This document shows, piece by piece, positions 47,144 to 60,000 of a stretch of 64,000 nucleotides of DNA. The notes beneath the pieces were generated by a model, which saw only the letters and a list, made by a program, of their open reading frames with translations, was not told the origin of the DNA and did not search any database. Made by a program: the position numbers and the translations under genes. Source of the stretch: Ascaris suum (Eukaryota; Nematoda; Chromadorea; Rhabditida; Ascarididae); NCBI GenBank assembly GCA_013433145.1, contig CM024172.1:12114053-12178052 (forward strand), written 5' to 3'. The stretch's first letter is position 1. The number at the start of each line of letters is the position of its first letter.

Positions 47144-49724
47144 GCGTTGAGGTTAGCGTTCTCGCGCCGAAATGCGTCTGACGTTCGACGTATTTTCGAG
47201 GATTTGTTCAAAAAAACTAAGCTGTAAGAACATACCACATTGAACGCAAAGTACACCAAAATACCTAGGAAGAGAGTTATAATATAAAGTGGATTAAAAT
47301 ACCTAGAAAGAGTTATTACTCTGAGTATTTATTTTTAGCAATCGCAACAATTCATCAACTAAGAAAGAGCAGTCGATTGAAGAAAAGTTTATTGCATATT
47401 GCAATCAAATCATCTATTAATGATAACTCAATAGTTAATTGTATGAAAAATTTATTTCGACAGCGAATTTTTATGATTAGATGCTGCAATATTGCTTGCA
47501 CTTATTCGCTGAATATTTGCAAAAAGTTTGCAATTTATTCTAACTGGCAAGTTTTTTTTTACTTCTATTTTTTTTTGAATTTTAATTTTCCATTTCAACG
47601 ACGAAAACAATTTCGAAAAAAAGGAAAAGTGGATGATGATTTTGGAATAAAAACTGGATTTATTGAAAATAATAGTGCGATCATTGAATAAATCAGGTGA
47701 TGCTTTTTAATTGCTTTTACGGCTTTTCTATGACGAGCATTTCGTAACGCATTTCACATCATTCACATTTCAATTTAATCATCTAAATTTTTGTTGAAAA
47801 CGTTTTTTTTTTGTTTTGTTTTCTTTCTCAACATTTCAACGTAATAGAAAATTTTCTACTCCTTCATAATTCATCAACAGAATTTCAATTATTAAATCAG
47901 CTAAAAAGAAAAATGCTGGAATCACTTAAAAGCAAAAAACATAAACTATGATAAATTTCAAAACGCTCTCAACTAAACCTTATTTAATCTCAAAAAGCAA
48001 GAGGCAAATATGATCGTTATATCATAAGATTTCGAAGTTAACCGAGAGAAACCGTCGTTATTTGAATGGCCTATTTTTTATTCACTAATTTTCATATTAA
48101 TAGACAAAATTTACATCAGAAAATTTTCGAAGCGTTTTTTTTTTTGCTTTAATGCAAAGGAGATTTCACAACGATACGCTAGATGATCACATAGGTGACG
48201 TAAAAACGATGAGGTTTCTTTATCTCAACTCTGAAGAGTTCGAGTTGTAATTTATTCGTTTAGTGCATTATTCACATCAACGCTTAAACCATTTCAAAAT
48301 TTATCTCTTCAAAATTACAGAACTCACTTTAAAAAAAATTCTAAAGGATTTGACGGATTTACTTGTGGGAAAAAATTTTTACAAATTCAATCCAAATATC
48401 AAATCATATATTTTATTGTATAGGAAAGGTGGCTTTTCTCTGAAATGGCCAAATAACGCCGATTGTTTGCATCAAAAATGAGTATATTTATAAGAGTGCA
48501 AGCAACGTTTGCTTTGCTCTCTGAACAACGTAGCGAAAATATACAATGCGTACAGCAAAGTCCCATATTATCATTGTTATTATTGAAAGTGAACATTCAG
48601 CAAACAATGCATATGGAATACGAAATAAATTCTCATCGAAGAAATTTCCCATTCCAATAACGACTAAAAAAAAAATTAAATTTCTTTGCTAAACGAAATT
48701 GAGGTGATTTTAAGTAATCACCTGTGGAGATGCTAAAGATCTTTCATCTAAAAGGAAATAAAATTAGAGGTGGCAATATGTTGATTCTCTTGCATCATAT
48801 CAATAAACAGGAAACACTGAGAACACCTAATAGAATGCGATAGAAAAAAAAATGCCCATATCGCGAAACTGAACAACTATCAAGTAATACTTCGAGAAGC
48901 ACTAAAAAATCCCACAAAACAGGAATTGAGAATTGGTACTTACGAAAGTGACCTTCGCTAAACGCAAATGTTAATTTCGTTGTCAATCATACTAATTCAG
49001 CCGTAAAATTTCCTAAATTCTGAATTCATCTCAAAGCCAAAAGATACATTTAGAAATATTGGTTGCATTTATGATGCGAAGAAATCATCATTAATATCTA
49101 TTCGCTTGTATGTAATCCGAATTAAACTATGAGAAAGTATCAGTGATCATATCTATGTCAATCTATTGCCATAGAACAATCACAAAACGTTGTACTAATC
49201 GGAATTGGCACATATATCGACACATCAAAAACGTCAAAGGCTGCGTCATGATGAATTCACGCGTAATGCATTAGGTTATTTGGAATGTAAGACGGCGAGT
49301 ACTTGATGCGTTCGAAACGTGAATGAAGTTTGATGAGGGATAAAAGGCAAACGGCTGTCAATAATGTTTGCCGAGAAAATCATACACCATAATGAACGAT
49401 TAATAACCTTTATGAGGGCGCTAATCGTTTCACTTCAATATCGCCGAAAATTGTGAGATATATCTGCGCCATCTACGCCGAAAACTATTTCTCGCATTTC
49501 GATAAACCTTTTATATCTCTCATCGTCAATATACTCCAATAATTTTGTTTCATTTCTATGAATTTGCCACATGAAAACCATATCGCAATCTTCATGTTGC
49601 TGTTAAGTTTTGAAAAGATTCTTAGCGATCAGAGATCACTAATTTCATTGTGGGGCGACAGCACAAATATTGAATAAACATTACTAATCGAATGGATAAA
49701 ATTAAACAATTTTTTTCCAAAATC

Positions 49725-49864
<140 letters not shown>

Positions 49865-52717
49865 AGCAGTGTTATTTTTTGACGCATAAGCCTTTCAAAC
49901 TTGGCTACCACTTTCATGATCAGCATATTGCACTTAGTGAAAACTACTTTCTTTTGCACTACATTGAATATAAATTCGTTACAAACAAGATTATGAAGAC
50001 CGATAATAAATTTATCTGCATAAAGAACGCGCATGCATTGTTATTTATCATATATTTGGTCTGTATATTTTAATTCGATATACTTGAAATGTTAATTTTT
50101 AAGCGCAACATTATAATGTAAAGCATTTTGATAAGGAATTTGACCTCACTAAAATACGACCAGGTAGTATGTTTCATCTTTGTTAAGCTTCAAAGAAAAT
50201 ATCATGTTCGAATGGGCGAAAAGATTAAGTATACTCAGTCTTCGAAGAAAATCCTGCTCACATGTCACTATGAAAACTCTTTTGATTTCTGCTATTGTTG
50301 CTGTGAAAATGTTTTCGGGACTATGTATATATGTGTATTTATTTATCTATGGAATATTTTCAGCTTTTACACTGAAAAAGAGATGATTACCTTAGTCGGA
50401 TTACCTAAGAATGCACTATGGTACACCAAGTAGACCGAGCAGGCACGGCTTCTCTTTTGCTGTTGCATGGATATCCTCATCAACAAAACAAAGTAACATG
50501 GAGTGTGGTTTTTTCTCACTTTCTTAAAAATTCCTTGCATCGTTCTCTCAAAAACTATTGTCAGATGTTTCCCTATTCGATGTTAATTTCGACTTCTGTG
50601 ACATCGCGATTTCTATATTTTTTTTGCCTGATTTTCATAATGGATTTATAATTTCGCTTATATTTTATTAAATTTCAATTTCATTTGCTCATTGGCTAGG
50701 AATGATGCTATCGTCATTGATTGTTGTTAGATATCACTAAACTAGAAATTTAAAATATTCATTTGATGAAGAGGTGAGCCATCAGTTCACATTTAGCATT
50801 TCTCATTGATTCATAATATGCGCTAAGTGCCTTGAGGTAAACAGGAAGTGAACGATTCGTGATGCACGTTTTCTTTCGTCGACTCTAAGTGACATCTCTC
50901 ACTATCTGCGATCGCAAATCTTCCACCCCTCATTACTATTAGGTATAATTGACCCTTTGCCGTCATTTGTGCATAACGAAAGCCGTAAGAGCAGATCGCG
51001 GTGAAGGACATTGATCGTAAACGTTTTTCATTTTGCTATCCTCTTCGGTCAGATCCTGTCGTTCAAAAATCGTACTTTACAAGTTGATGACGATAGAATC
51101 GGAGAGAATTTCCATCGTATCGAATCTGTCAACAGAATGCACTACTTCAAAATATTAAGCGTGAAGATTCTTGGCGAAACGTTTCAAAAGCCGAAACACT
51201 TGAAATAGAAAGCATTCCATGCAAATGAAATTGAAATGAACCATACAGATAAATTGTGTCACCTATAGCATTGCATGTGTGTTTTTCATTTAGAAGAGAT
51301 TGTTCACCGTTTTCTTGTTCATTTGAGTTGGATTGAGAAAACGTATGAATCTACTAAAGTAAATTTAGCTAATTGTCACTCGAAAGAAACGGAAAAAACT
51401 GCGATTTGTAGCATATGAGCTCGATATTACTGATCAACTGCCGTTTTTTTTTGTTGCATCTTTGCCGTATTTGAGGTTCTAACTGTATTTTGGTTCTTAG
51501 AATGTGATTTAATTTTTAACATACATGCATAAAAATCTACTGGAGGAATTCCTCTTGTTTTATGCAGTTCCAATCATGCTTAAGATGATGGAAAAATGCG
51601 GCGAAAAATCGAAATGACTTCGTCATTCCAATGGCGATATTATTTTTTTAAATCTATAAAGGGTTCTCGACTATTGCCTGGAGTACAATGTAGTTTCCCG
51701 ACTGGAACGCTATGTGCATTAGTTAGCTGTGATTCAATAGAAATGCCCTGTGCGTTGCAGACTTCTTTATTCACAATAAATGTTGCGGCTTCCCATCTGA
51801 AGCAGTTCAATGGCGTCCGTTTACTACTTCATTCACCTATATGTAAGGAAGAATATTTTTGCAAAGGTTGATACTTGTCCATCCTGGAGCAATATAGCGC
51901 AGATTCTTCGGGATTGACTTCTGTGGATCATATAATCGCAAAATTCGAGAAAGCTTGGCCGTCAATTTTTTATTTTTCTATACTTATGTATCTCGTTTGC
52001 AGCTTGATAAAATGGAAATTATTTTTTCATCTGTTGTTCTTTGAGATGACTGGAGTTTTGATTCATAATTTCCACTTGTTGAAAAAATTGCAAAATTCGA
52101 AATTCCTCCTGCACATTTATGCCTTCTAAACAAGCGCCTTTAGCAAGTTCTTTGGAGCAGCAAAGTGATAACAATGCGTCTTAGCAATATTATTGAGAAG
52201 GAAACGTCCATCACATTCGTATCATTCGATCACATTTTTCCAAGCACGAAGACTGGAATGCTGATGATGGAAAAAGCAGAAATATGCTCCATGTGAAACA
52301 GTGTCCCTTAACACACCATCACCCATAGGCGTATTTGAGAATAGTTGCAAATCGAGGATTCTAATCGAAATCATTTATCACCCATATCGCCCTAACTGCA
52401 ATCCCTTTCATGGTCACGTGGGCTGCAAATACAAATGCTGTTATTGCAATGGAATGTCTTGTGCATCATTGTATGTTTACTTGTGCACGAAAACTGATCA
52501 TAAGACCGTTCACATGCTAACGTCCAAAATATGATTGAGTTGTTACTGTACTGCACTTTAGTCGTTCATACTTGGTTCAGTATCGTAGCTCATGTAAACA
52601 TAAACTTCATATCTGCACTTGTGCATAAGATATATTTGAAATATTTCTTCACGAAAACATATGGCGTCCAATCATGTGGCAGCTGTTTAGAGACACCTTT
52701 CGCTTAGTACCAACGCT

Positions 52718-55700
52718 CTAAACATCGTACTGAAAATTGCCTGTAATGTGTTCGGATAATTCGAGAAGACGATCTGCAGGCAAAGCACGTAGATGCACAC
52801 AGATGTAACGTCGATATAATGATATCCTATAAAAGGAAATGCAAAAGGAAAACGTTGGAACTTTCAGGATCCTTGAAGCGCAACATGTCGATAATGTTTT
52901 CTCAATCATTACTTCTATCATATGAAAGTGATTCTTAGCATGAGTAAAATTTTCCTTCATGCGATATTAAATTTCACTTCGCATTCATTGTTTCGACGTT
53001 CATGCGAACACAACTAAACAAAAGAGCGGACGATATAAACAGACATTTATTCATAACAAAGTAATTAAATTAAATAAAAATTCGTTGTTTGCTAATGTTT
53101 GCTAGGTAATTCTTTGTTGTTTTCTCGCAAATTCGCCTATGAGAGTTTGGATATATTCATCATCACTTTCATAATTTCTTTACGGATCTATATTTTGAAA
53201 TAACAAAAATGAAGTCGATTTAATTGCACTATGAAGTTCAACTATACATTCAATGCATGTGTCACAAAGAGAAAATTAGCATAATCGCCGAAATGTAATT
53301 ATCGAAATCAAAAAAAGTGCATCAAAATTTCGCTTCATAGAGCGAACATTACGTGTTTGCTTGAATGGCAATCGACCAATGTCGATTTCGATACTCTTGG
53401 AAGAAGCGTTTGCAAGTAAAGAAGTAAACTGCTCGTAGTTTCCAATTGTTTCGCTCCATTTAACTGCTAATTTGGATGCATTTCGGTAATACTCGGAAGC
53501 TGGAAAAGATCTAAAGGTTGCTGATGCTATATTTTGGCTCTTGACTAAAAATGTCAATGAAGGGTTTGCAATCATAATCCGAGGAAATTATCCAAAAAGA
53601 CCTATATTGAAACCGCCATGATCGTACGAATCTCCTGCGTATTATTTTCAAGGCAGCAGAGGAAGAACAATGATCGCTTCTGAGGTATAACTTTCATTGA
53701 TGCAATATTCGTTAAGAAACTTGGGAATTTTTTTGCAAGGGTCGTTTGCATCGTGCACCAGATAGCGGCACACTCGATCGTGTGACTTGTCGTTGCATCG
53801 TGTGACAGGTCGTGTGGCAACTGATAAGGCAACAATAGCACTCTTAGTAATTGCTTAGTTGTGAGCAAAACGGCACATCCTTCCATATAAAGGTTTAAAA
53901 TTGAGAACAACTTCAATTGAATTCCTATGTTTTACTGCTGCGAAAAAAAAAAAGGTACACTAGACGTCTCTCTAAAATAGTGGCTGAAGAAAATGAAACA
54001 ATTCGTTTTAATATAACATCGTTGTGCTTCTTTGAAAATCCAAGCTATTGACTCGACAGACTTCCTTGTCCGGTAAATTTCCTTACCTTGCGCTTTCTAC
54101 TATCAATAAAATAGCCGAAACACACGCATTATCGTATCATAAATTGACTACGAAACGCTCAACCCTTCCGTTTTTCAATTCCTTTTGCACAAAGTTATCA
54201 CGCTATCATTTTGGAAGCGTTACGCCCCCATTTATGCGTCAACAAAGCATTACCGGCTGCAAAAATTTTTGCACAGCATGAAGTCGCTAACCGTACTTTG
54301 CATTAGTGATGTATTATAAAAATTTCTGTACCTGGGCTTATGCTTATATTTTTAAGGTACTTTTGCGTCGTACTTTGTAATGCTTGTACTTTATTATAAT
54401 CGCATAGTAATTTTGAACTGAAGAGCGGTGCAATCGTGGTAAAGGAAAAATTTCATTGCCAATGAGAGGTTAATCAGTAGTGGATTGAAATTTTGAGAGG
54501 AATACAGACATAGCCTTATTTTATAGCACTATCAGGAGTTTCAGGTAAATGGAGACGAGACGTTTGCGCCATTTTGTTGCGATCCCTCCCTTCAATTTTT
54601 GCACAAATTTAGGATTCTTTTTTTTTCCTTGAAAAGAGTTTCCTCTTCTATAACTCCAAGAAAACTTTGTGGCTTACTGATTTCGGCCGAATTTGTTGTT
54701 GATTATTTGACAAGCGGCCAAAGATTGATTTGCTAATGAGCGTGGTATCTCAGCGGCTAGATTTTTGGAAAGCTGTGGCTCTTAGCACGTTCTCAAATTT
54801 TTTTTTTGTGTCCCAACATGTTTTTCTCCAAGGATTTTGAAAGTTCGAATTTTTTCCTTTGTATATGCCTAGTTCTTGCAAGGGTCATAGTTCCGTAGAT
54901 TTTTTTGAATCGTTTTGCGTGTGTGCATGCCGTCCTCTTTACTTAGCACTTCCAACTTGGGTAGCACAAAAATGACAGCGGTGATATTTCACTGTTTTTA
55001 CTCTAGACATAAAGCGACATTTTTTGCCTATTTTCATTGCAGATCTCATCATCTGAGTGGTCGATTGGCATTTAGGTCTTCAGATGCTATTTTGAGATGA
55101 TTCTTACGGTTACGAGTTTGTGCAACCGGTCCCTTTCTCATACGAATGAGATATAGAATAAATAGTGGTTTCGTCCAAGGTTTCGTCCAAAGTGAGTTTC
55201 CACGGTGGAGATTTCGCACAGCATGAGTGAATTAAATAATAGCATAAGAAGAAAACGATATTCTGCCGGATTGCATTTGCAATCAACAGAAGAAATGTTG
55301 AGTTCACCTGGATATCCCACTAGAATACAGTATATCGTGTAGCCTCTAAATAAAGCCTCTGTCAGTAGAAACCCTTCTCAACACACAACTTTTCTCTCGC
55401 AGCGCTAAAGCTATCGATACCAAAGCTTCGATCATAATTTAGCTGGTAATTTAAGAAATCACCGTACAGAAATTACCGCCGACGCAAACAGCACTAACAA
55501 TGGCAGCTCAATTGCGTAGAAGAGATAACACTGAGTAATTGCAATGAAATATACGGAAAACTTATATGTACTTGAATAGCGGTGGATCGAAAGCAAAAAA
55601 GCCAACCATACACTTTAAACTACCCAATGCAATTTGAATGATTAGTAAAATTCAAAAATTCCCCGATTTAAACCGACCTGCCAAAACGCTAGAAGAAGTA

Positions 55701-56502
55701 CTGCATTCACGAATATTTCTTTGCTCGAAAACTGCTCAATATAGTTTGTTAACGATTGATGGGATTGAATGATTCCAGCAGGCATGAACATTTGACATCA
55801 TTTAATTGGTGTTATATAGAAATATATAGAATATATCGTTGTCAATTTCTCAGTTCATAAAATATGAAAAAATATGTGTGAGCATTGAAATCTCTCGAGA
55901 CGATCAAAAATTTGTGATTTACGCCATATATTGATATCTAAACGAATATTGCATCCTATAATGTACGTGTTCATTCTAAGTTTTTTTTTTTTAATCAGTG
56001 GAGCTAGGGATGACGGCTACGAATACAGAATGAGTTTCAGTTACTTTATTTCAGCGACGGTTTTTGAAAACTTTATGGTTGGAAATTTTATGCATATGAT
56101 GGAAATCATGAGCAACCTAATTCTTGTCATTTGCATATTTAAGATTTTAGCGTGAAATTAGCTACTTGAGTCGATATTAAAAAATCATACGTAAGTGACA
56201 TTAAGCTGAGTACACAACAATTCTGGACAATTTTTTCTCAATCATATTGGTTGACGGGTTTTGTTCGTGAACTCAAATCTGACCACGCATAGAATTAAGT
56301 CTACCAAAGGATAAGGTGGAGACCTTCTCGAATTTCCGGATATATTACATGTGACTTTCATTATTGTATTCGAAATGTTCGTACTTTGCTGGAGGTGTTT
56401 CCAAGTAGCTGCCACATCGCGTAAGGCAGCCTGAACGGCTAGCTCATAATTGACTGCTTCCGTATGTTTTTTCGCAAAGAAACATTTCAAGCGTATTTTA
56501 AG
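52718..56502 (-). other. scattered candidate minus-strand exons, unassigned
   Basis: Three open blocks each begin at a good acceptor. At 56502 (after GTATTTCAG), 86 codons run to a stop at 56242, starting LKIRLKCFFAKKHTEAVNYE. At 53544 (after CATTTTTAG), 89 codons run to 53276 and include KLAVKWSETIGNYEQFTSLL. At 52826 (after CTTTTATAG), 35 codons run to a stop at 52718, ending HITGNFQYDV. Clear donors joining them in phase were not found, and no family is recognised. They may be pieces of a decayed or very divergent gene, or chance. The putative receptor fragment at 55110-55791 lies among them. Confidence 0.2.
55110..55791 (-). pseudogene. possible seven-transmembrane receptor fragment, perhaps broken
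   Basis: Three hydrophobic blocks. The first, 55791-55678, starts MFMPAGIIQSHQSLTNYIEQ, ends in a helix (FVNAVLLLAFWQ) and has a donor, GTCGGT. The second ends at 55477 before GTAATT and includes SVYFIAITQCYLFYAIELPL and LVLFASA. The third starts at 55319 after TATTCTAG and includes STFLLLIANAIRQNIVFFLC. Blocks two and three join in phase; blocks one and two do not with the acceptors I can see. Short exons with one or two helices each are typical of nematode chemoreceptors (for example Sra/Srab), but no class motif is certain. The phase break suggests a pseudogene or a missed exon. Confidence 0.35.
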
Positions 56503-57055
56503 CTGAAATACATGAATAAACATTTTATACTGAAAAGTGCTATGGTATTGCACCGAGATTTGAATGAATGAAAGGCAGTATGGCTAAAGCTTAGTCGTAT
56601 TTTGAGGATTAACATAGTTAGAGATGCATACCTATTTGCATGCAAAGATAAAAGATAATGGATTTTAAAAGCATTCATATTGTATCCCATTTAGCCGTGA
56701 AAGTGATCACGATTAAGGCGATTGGATAGCAAATGATATGGGTCCTACACTTCACCACTTTCAATATTTGCTACACTTTCATATGTTTGGTTAAAAATTT
56801 CTTCAGACACCTTTCTGATCAGTCATTTTTCCTCATTGTCGCCCATCTGTAGTAGTCCTCGTCATACTGTGGTCGCTCTAAAAATTGCTATCACATAATG
56901 AAATCCGATTGCTTCCAGGCATAAGATAAAATTTTACAACCAGCAGTAAATGTACAACTACAAATACAAAAATGTTAAACATATAGGTGAAGAATAGTCG
57001 ATATATATTTTTATGACACTAGCAAAATTGAATGAATATGACGTTCAATTATTGG

Positions 57056-60000
57056 CTACGAAGTGATTGGTGCGACTGTATTTCCTTTCGAAAGCGAACG
57101 AATCCTTTGTGCTTCTTGCGCACGAAGCTCAGATCTCGCTCTCCGGCGACTCTTCTTTGACATGAACAGCAACTCAACTTCTTCGATTGTGATGCCTTTC
57201 GTTTCGGGAACGAGGAAATATATGAATAAGAACGCAACCACGGTGAAACCGGCGTATAAAAAGAACGCACCTGAAAAGTTTTTAAAGCGCTCATATGAAC
57301 AGGAGGTATGAACAGATGATTTTAGTTACGTATAAATAGCAAATATTCTGAGGACAGAAGTTAAAGTTTATTGTTTAAGGCGTGTAAAGGTTTAGTGAGC
57401 GAGAGAAGAGTGGTCGCGAACAGCAAATATCCTGCATTTGAGAATATCATTAAATCGAAATTAGCAAGAAACTTTTTTGAAATATCAACAGAATTGGTTA
57501 CTTGCAAAGCTACTTTTGTCCTTATGCATGTGAATAATTTAGCTGTGCGTATTGGGCCGATACTTTTAGCCTGATGCCAGGATTCACTGCTCCGGGAAGA
57601 CGCATCCATGACTAAGATTCGATGGACACCAGGAACGAGTGTTCATGAGATGGTTCTGTAAGAGATTAGATGCGTATGAAAAAGTTTGCTCGAAAGAGCT
57701 CTACTTCTACTGCCCTTTTTGGACGACAAAGTCGTAAATACAATCGGATGTGTTACTGGCAAAGTACCAGGTTTTCGTGCAAGTGCCATTTGATTCAAAG
57801 AACCCTGCAATTTTAAAGGCGTGATCGTTTTGCAGATATAAATTCATAAACGTGCGATATAAAGAATACCGCCGTAAGGAGCAACAAATAGATTTCTCAT
57901 TTATGGTCCTAGATGATTGCTTTAATTTTGTTGCTTTGCATCGTTGAAGCATGATCATATGAGATAAGGATTTAAAAAAAGGTGCAAACCATATTTCGTA
58001 ATTGCTTCAGTAAGTGTGAGGAATGTGAGCGCAATAATGAGATCTCCAATCCAGTTGAATGCAGTTGACAACGAACAACCAACACCACGAGCCCATAATG
58101 GATAAAATTCCGCGTTTAGCACCCAAGTCAGTGGCGCAAATCCTAGATAATAATCGTATCGCTTAACAATATTTAAGCAGTAATAAAACTTATTCATTCA
58201 TGCGCTTGTCAGATGCGATATCCATGTTTACTGCAGTTTACAGTAAGCAACTAGCAGCTAAACAATTCAATCATTTGCAAGATAGAGTTAAAAAGTTCTT
58301 TGTTCAGTATTCAGTCATAACAAGCACCTATAACCAGCGCGGTTAGAACAGAAAGGACTCGCATATGCACGAATATCGCGGAAGTCGCTCTTATTATCTC
58401 GTGAAGCCAGATTGTGTGGCTTCGAAGTTTCTCAGCATTAAAATTTCTCAGTCATTTAAGCTCGCTTAAGCTCAAAATACTTTCCACTCAATTCCCTCAC
58501 ACTGTTTTATTAGGTGAATAGGAAAGTTATGAATATTGAGATATCTGAGAGTTGTTTAGATGCTTCAAAAAATGATCAGCCCTTTCTCTTACCAAAAAAA
58601 GTCCCTAAGAATCGAAGCTCCTATTCACTACCAACAACAAAATAATATTCATTATTTGATACTCAATTAAAAAACTGCCGAAAGAGTAGATGAACACTAA
58701 AATTTACATACCCTCAGACACAACTTATGTTGCAATAGCACCTTTTCCACATATGAGTTTAAAGAAATACTTGGGAGAATTTAAGGAATAAAACTTGTTC
58801 AGAATGATCCAACTCGAAATCATGCGCCGTCTCGAAGAAGTTTTCTACCAGGTTGTTTTTTTGCGGCTCACCTCATCTTCGCAATTATGGGAAAATTCTG
58901 CGCCTCATCGGAAACTATGTTCCTTCAGTTTCGAAATATTTCGGACAGACAGTTGGAGAAGGTAATATGCGAGGAAAAATATTAGGTCATCTCCGATCGA
59001 ACGAATATATGAATATGAAAAGCAAAAAAAAAGTCGAAATAAGTGAATTTTCTTACCCATGGCGAAGAATGCGAGGTAGACCACCATGAGAACGATCGGC
59101 ATTATGGTGTATTTGGTCGCACAGAAACCGTATGCAAAATTAAAGACGGTCGTATTGAATCCTGAAGCACATGGACCAAGTACTGATACATCCGTGTCAC
59201 CTTCGAGGTCGACGGGGAGGCAATATCTGAAATATGCAGCAAGGATCGTGTTCGAGAACTAATGATATCGTGAAATGAACATGAACCATTGGGACAGGGA
59301 ACGCGAAAATATGGAAGGCAGAAACCCCTATATCATTAGTTTTTCTTCATCAGTACCAGTAGTTATGTCATAAATTACTGAGGAACGCTGCCAGTCAAAT
59401 AAGAATTCCGGATGAATTTCACAACGTTCTATAGTTTGATGAGATCTATAGTTCTATGAAATTCGCAATAGTGTGCGAAGCAAGGAGGAATGTCTCAATG
59501 CAGAAAACAATTTTCTTCAAAGCAAGATACTCACCCTGGATCTGTATTCGATCCTTGATGGCAAAAACCGCAGTGCTCGTTGGTAACACAGAAATCACAG
59601 TTGCTAAAACAATACGGTTGTTAGCGAACAATAAGAGCACAAGAACGCTCTTAACGAAGAAAATTTCAAGCAAACACTAATAGAGGCTTATCAGTAGATA
59701 AACTTTTGAATTAACTTCAAACGTTTTATAAGCGTATAGAGAAGTCGATGACTATTTCGTAAGATTAAGCGATCATCCATAAAAGTGCGATCGAAACAAC
59801 GCAGCAGGTACAATATATGATGTTTGAACGTGAGGAGGTCGAGTTGCTATTTGCCCTCAGGCAACATTATAACTACTCTCGGCTTTCTGGTGAGACCGGT
59901 GTTCAACGCTAGCGCAAAGCTTTTTGCTCTATTTGAACGTACGATTCTCTGCAGCGACATTGTTAGAATATTGGATATTACAATCGACCAACATCAAATT

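Noticed and set aside
47123..47240. A functional SL RNA gene
   Set aside because: SL1 is followed by GCG, not a GT donor, and no Sm site or snRNA-type fold is evident.
59446..59673. 75-residue minus-strand frame beginning [15 protein letters not shown] as a transporter exon
   Set aside because: It covers the true 69-base exon but in the wrong frame; only the frame giving [13 protein letters not shown] joins both neighbours in phase.
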